This document shows positions 8,071 through 9,467 of a stretch of DNA of 9,467 nt, piece after piece (positions within the stretch are counted from its first letter, which is position 1; each line of letters begins with the position of its first letter). The DNA lies in the NCBI GenBank assembly GCA_035575035.1, contig DATLYH010000276.1, positions 1-9,467 on the forward strand, in the 5' to 3' direction. This stretch comes from DATLYH01 sp035575035. GTDB lineage: Bacteria > Planctomycetota > Planctomycetia > Gemmatales > Gemmataceae. The notes below the pieces were generated by a model. The model searched no databases, had not been told where the DNA came from, and saw only the letters and a list, made by a program, of their open reading frames with translations. The position numbers and the translations under genes were made by a program.

Positions 8071-8985
8071 GTACACGACCCGATCGCTGCCGGCGGTCCG
8101 GGCCTTTTCCAGACATCCTTCGGCCTGGCTGAGCAGGCTCCGGGCGGACGGCGTCTGCGGCGACAAGCTAGCCACGCCGAAGTAAGCGATGACTGGATGG
8201 GGCGGTTGTTCGAGCAAGTCCTTCAAGCGGCGGCAACAGGCCACCGCGCCCTCCTTCGAAGTGTGCGTCAACAGGAGCATGAAGCCGTCCCGGCCGTAGT
8301 GGCCAACCACGTCGGCGCGGCGCTTGGCCCGCGCCAGCCGGTCGGCCATCCCCAGGATCGGCGAGGGCCTGTCCGGAGAGCCCGAGGCGGCGAAGCCGAG
8401 GGCCACGGCCAGCGGCGTGCGATAGCGCTCGGCCCGGGCGACCTCCTCCTGCAAACGCTCCAGCATGTAGCGCTGGGTAAACCAGCGGGTGCGCGTATCG
8501 ACCGGTCCCGCCTCCCATAGCAGCCCAACCAACCGGTTGACCTGCCGCCGGCACTCCTGGAGCGCTTCGCCCGCCAGCCGGCATTCTTGGGCCAGGCGGT
8601 TCCAGCGCCGGGCCTGATGAAGGGCGGCCAGCAGCAAGCCGGGATGGTTCAGGGCCTCCTCGCGGGGAAGCCACTGCCTCGCGCCGTGCTCCAGGGCCTC
8701 GGCGACTACTTCCGGCTCCGCATCGGCCAGGACTAACAGGGCCGTCTCACACCCGCTGCCCAGGGAGGCCAGCTCAGGACCGAACCCGGGCCGACAAACG
8801 CCCTGGTCCACCAGGACCACATCGCAAGCGATGCTCTCCAGCACCGACAAGGCGGCCTCCAGGCTGTCCGCCTCCAGCACCTCCCAGCCGGGGAACACGG
8901 GGCCAGCGAATACCTCCATCAGCCGCTGCCGTTCCTGACGCAGCGCCACTACCAGAATACGCTCTTGCTCACGCGGGGCAATCAT
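8068..8985 (-). CDS. Degenerate receiver plus degenerate GGDEF domain protein (possible c-di-GMP sensor)
   Basis: This 305-residue protein, counted from the ATG at 8985, joins a response-regulator-like domain to a GGDEF-like domain. The first part (about residues 9-125) follows the receiver pattern, with Asp60 in DVVLVDQ. However, it has ILVVALRQE where receivers have an acidic pair, Ala87 at the Thr/Ser position, and WLPRE in place of the Lys-Pro loop, so phosphorylation is doubtful. A charged helical linker follows (about 125-160). The second part opens with DTRTRWFTQRYMLERL, in place of the usual D-LTGL-NR opening. It has GRDGF at 231-235 where an active cyclase has GG(D/E)EF, then ends with YFGVASL and a typical helix. 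The motif RRAD at 222-225, five residues before GRDGF, matches the RxxD inhibitory c-di-GMP-binding site. Diguanylate cyclase activity is therefore unlikely; c-di-GMP binding is an inference. A GTG at 9018 in the same frame is an alternative start. GAGAGG just upstream of the ATG supports 8985. Confidence 0.85.
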   Translation of the reverse strand: MIAPREQERILVVALRQERQRLMEVFAGPVFPGWEVLEADSLEAALSVLESIACDVVLVDQGVCRPGFGPELASLGSGCETALLVLADAEPEVVAEALEHGARQWLPREEALNHPGLLLAALHQARRWNRLAQECRLAGEALQECRRQVNRLVGLLWEAGPVDTRTRWFTQRYMLERLQEEVARAERYRTPLAVALGFAASGSPDRPSPILGMADRLARAKRRADVVGHYGRDGFMLLLTHTSKEGAVACCRRLKDLLEQPPHPVIAYFGVASLSPQTPSARSLLSQAEGCLEKARTAGSDRVVY

Positions 8986-8996
8986 GGACCTCTCGG

Positions 8997-9056
8997 TCAG
9001 GTTACCGACCTGGCGCACACGGCACGGCCCCGAGAGCGGGCATCACCCAACATCAT
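8997..9056 (-). CDS. Candidate 19-residue upstream ORF / leader peptide
   Basis: An ATGATG start at 9056 opens a 19-codon frame, MMLGDARSRGRAVCARSVT, ending in TGA 11 bases before the ATG of the degenerate GGDEF gene. It has the best ribosome binding site in the window, GGAGG at 9067-9063 with a 6-base spacer. It is not in frame with the downstream gene. The peptide is arginine-rich and resembles no family I know. It may be a leader peptide that couples or regulates downstream translation, or the start may be fortuitous. Confidence 0.4.
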   Translation of the reverse strand: MMLGDARSRGRAVCARSVT

Positions 9057-9062
9057 TACCCC

Positions 9063-9067
9063 CCTCC
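9063..9067 (-). promoter_or_regulatory. Strong Shine-Dalgarno of the upstream ORF
   Basis: On the minus strand GGAGG is followed by GGGGTA and then ATGATG at 9056. The purine run and spacing are ideal for initiation of the short upstream frame. It is too far (about 75 bases) from the ATG at 8985 to serve that gene directly. Confidence 0.55.
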
Positions 9068-9087
9068 AAGGACCGCGGGCAGGCACC

Positions 9088-9093
9088 ACTATA
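9088..9093 (-). promoter_or_regulatory. Possible -10 element for the degenerate GGDEF gene
   Basis: On the minus strand TATAGT matches the TATAAT consensus at five of six positions and lies about 32 bases before the upstream-ORF ATG. I find only a poor -35 match (TGGCCC, at a long spacing) upstream, so the call is tentative. Confidence 0.3.
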
Positions 9094-9257
9094 GGTCGTA
9101 ACCCGATTGCCGGGCCAGCCTCCGCCTTCGCTTGTTACACCTTTTTCTCCTTCATCGTTTTGACTAACCGCTAAAACCGATACAATCCGGCAAATGCACC
9201 TGGCGCGCTCCGCCGGACGCGGTTTGATGTCCGGAGTGCGGTCGGAGCTAAACGATC

Positions 9258-9301
9258 GCGGCCTGAAGCCGCACTGGTTACCCCAGGCAGCTTCAGGCCG
9301 C
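9258..9301. repeat. 12-bp perfect inverted repeat downstream of glnA
   Basis: GCGGCCTGAAGC at 9258-9269 is the exact reverse complement of GCTTCAGGCCGC at 9290-9301. The 20-base loop contains a second possible stem, CTGG pairing with CCAG. Allowing one bulge, the arms extend outward through ATCG. It begins 34 bases after the glnA stop codon in the direction of glnA transcription. It could be a strong transcript-end stem, although only GATCGTTTA rather than a T-run follows. It could also be a copy of a dispersed palindromic element. Confidence 0.75.
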
Positions 9302-9335
9302 CGATTGCACCAACCGCCTCCTACGCCGGGCTGTT

Positions 9336-9467
9336 TCAGATGTCAAAGTACAGCGCAAACTCATACGGATGCGGACGCAGCCGGATGGCATCCGCCTCCT
9401 TCTCCCGCTTGTACCAAATCCACGTCGCAATCACATCCCGCGTAAACACATCCCCCTGCAACAAAAA
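9336..9467 (-). CDS. glnA: Glutamine synthetase, type I, C-terminal end (partial)
   Basis: Only the last 43 codons lie in the window; the gene continues past the right edge. The translated end contains GDVFTRDVIATWIWYKREK and terminates in RPHPYEFALYFDI. This lines up with the C-terminal helix and tail of bacterial type I glutamine synthetases (E. coli ends HPVEFELYYSV). The enzyme makes glutamine from glutamate, ammonia and ATP in the cytoplasm. The Tyr adenylylation site and the active site are outside the window, so regulation cannot be judged. It is upstream of the degenerate GGDEF gene on the same strand but separated by about 350 bases and a large inverted repeat, so co-transcription is not assumed. 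Confidence 0.85.
   Translation of the reverse strand, partial: FLLQGDVFTRDVIATWIWYKREKEADAIRLRPHPYEFALYFDI

Larger units (their letters stand above)
9019..9335 (-). other. Intergenic region between glnA and the degenerate GGDEF gene
   Basis: These 317 bases hold most of the 19-codon upstream ORF with its ribosome binding site, a weak -10 candidate at 9088-9093, and a large inverted repeat at 9258-9301. No larger gene is supported; the plus-strand open frames here lack protein-like features. The part from about 9130 to 9200 is noticeably more AT-rich than the rest and could hold further promoter elements. Confidence 0.6.

Noticed and set aside
8965..9445. Plus-strand frames of 69 and 83 codons in the right-hand intergenic region
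   Set aside because: They run across the inverted repeat, the glnA 3' end and the GGDEF gene start on the opposite strand, and have no protein-like pattern or ribosome binding site.

Overview
The window is GC-rich bacterial chromosome with tightly packed genes. Several features suggest a planctomycete, possibly Gemmataceae-like. These include the PCSNTGVLGRRPEARW version of RsmB motif IV, a long-tailed peptide deformylase, a Uma2-family protein, weak or absent Shine-Dalgarno sequences before several starts, and a type I glutamine synthetase ending in RPHPYEFALYFDI. This taxonomic reading is inference from recognised sequence flavour, not from a search. No transposase, integrase, CRISPR array, tRNA or rRNA was seen.

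Left half, plus strand (4-5850). A translation-related cluster runs def (peptide deformylase), fmt (Met-tRNA formyltransferase), rsmB (16S rRNA m5C methyltransferase), a Uma2/DUF820 PD-(D/E)XK protein, a small two-helix membrane protein and miaB (tRNA methylthiotransferase). fmt and rsmB overlap by 4 bases. The Uma2 gene starts 9 bases after rsmB, with its ribosome binding site overlapping the rsmB stop codon. Fmt and Def add and remove the formyl group of initiator methionine, while RsmB and MiaB modify rRNA and tRNA. The Uma2 gene and the membrane protein are functional outsiders in this cluster.

Middle (5851-8056). A 304-base non-coding stretch carries a good promoter candidate (TTGACA, 16 bases, TAAGGT). 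It is followed by a GC-rich hairpin with a T-run lying between that promoter and the next gene. The arrangement looks like an attenuated leader or a short independent RNA. The gene is a soluble hybrid histidine kinase, REC-PAS-HisKA-HATPase-REC.

Right end, minus strand (8068-9467). Convergent with the kinase is a gene for a receiver-like domain joined to a GGDEF-like domain. Both are degenerate at their catalytic positions, yet the GGDEF part keeps an RxxD inhibitory-site motif at the canonical spacing, so it may be a cyclic-di-GMP sensor rather than a synthase. A 19-codon upstream ORF with a very strong ribosome binding site precedes it. Further upstream are a 12-bp perfect inverted repeat and the 3' end of glnA, cut by the window edge.

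The gene families are mostly familiar. The most unusual parts are the degenerate receiver/GGDEF protein with its upstream ORF, the kinase leader, and the RsmB whose segment before motif IV has been replaced by a Pro/Ser-rich insert.
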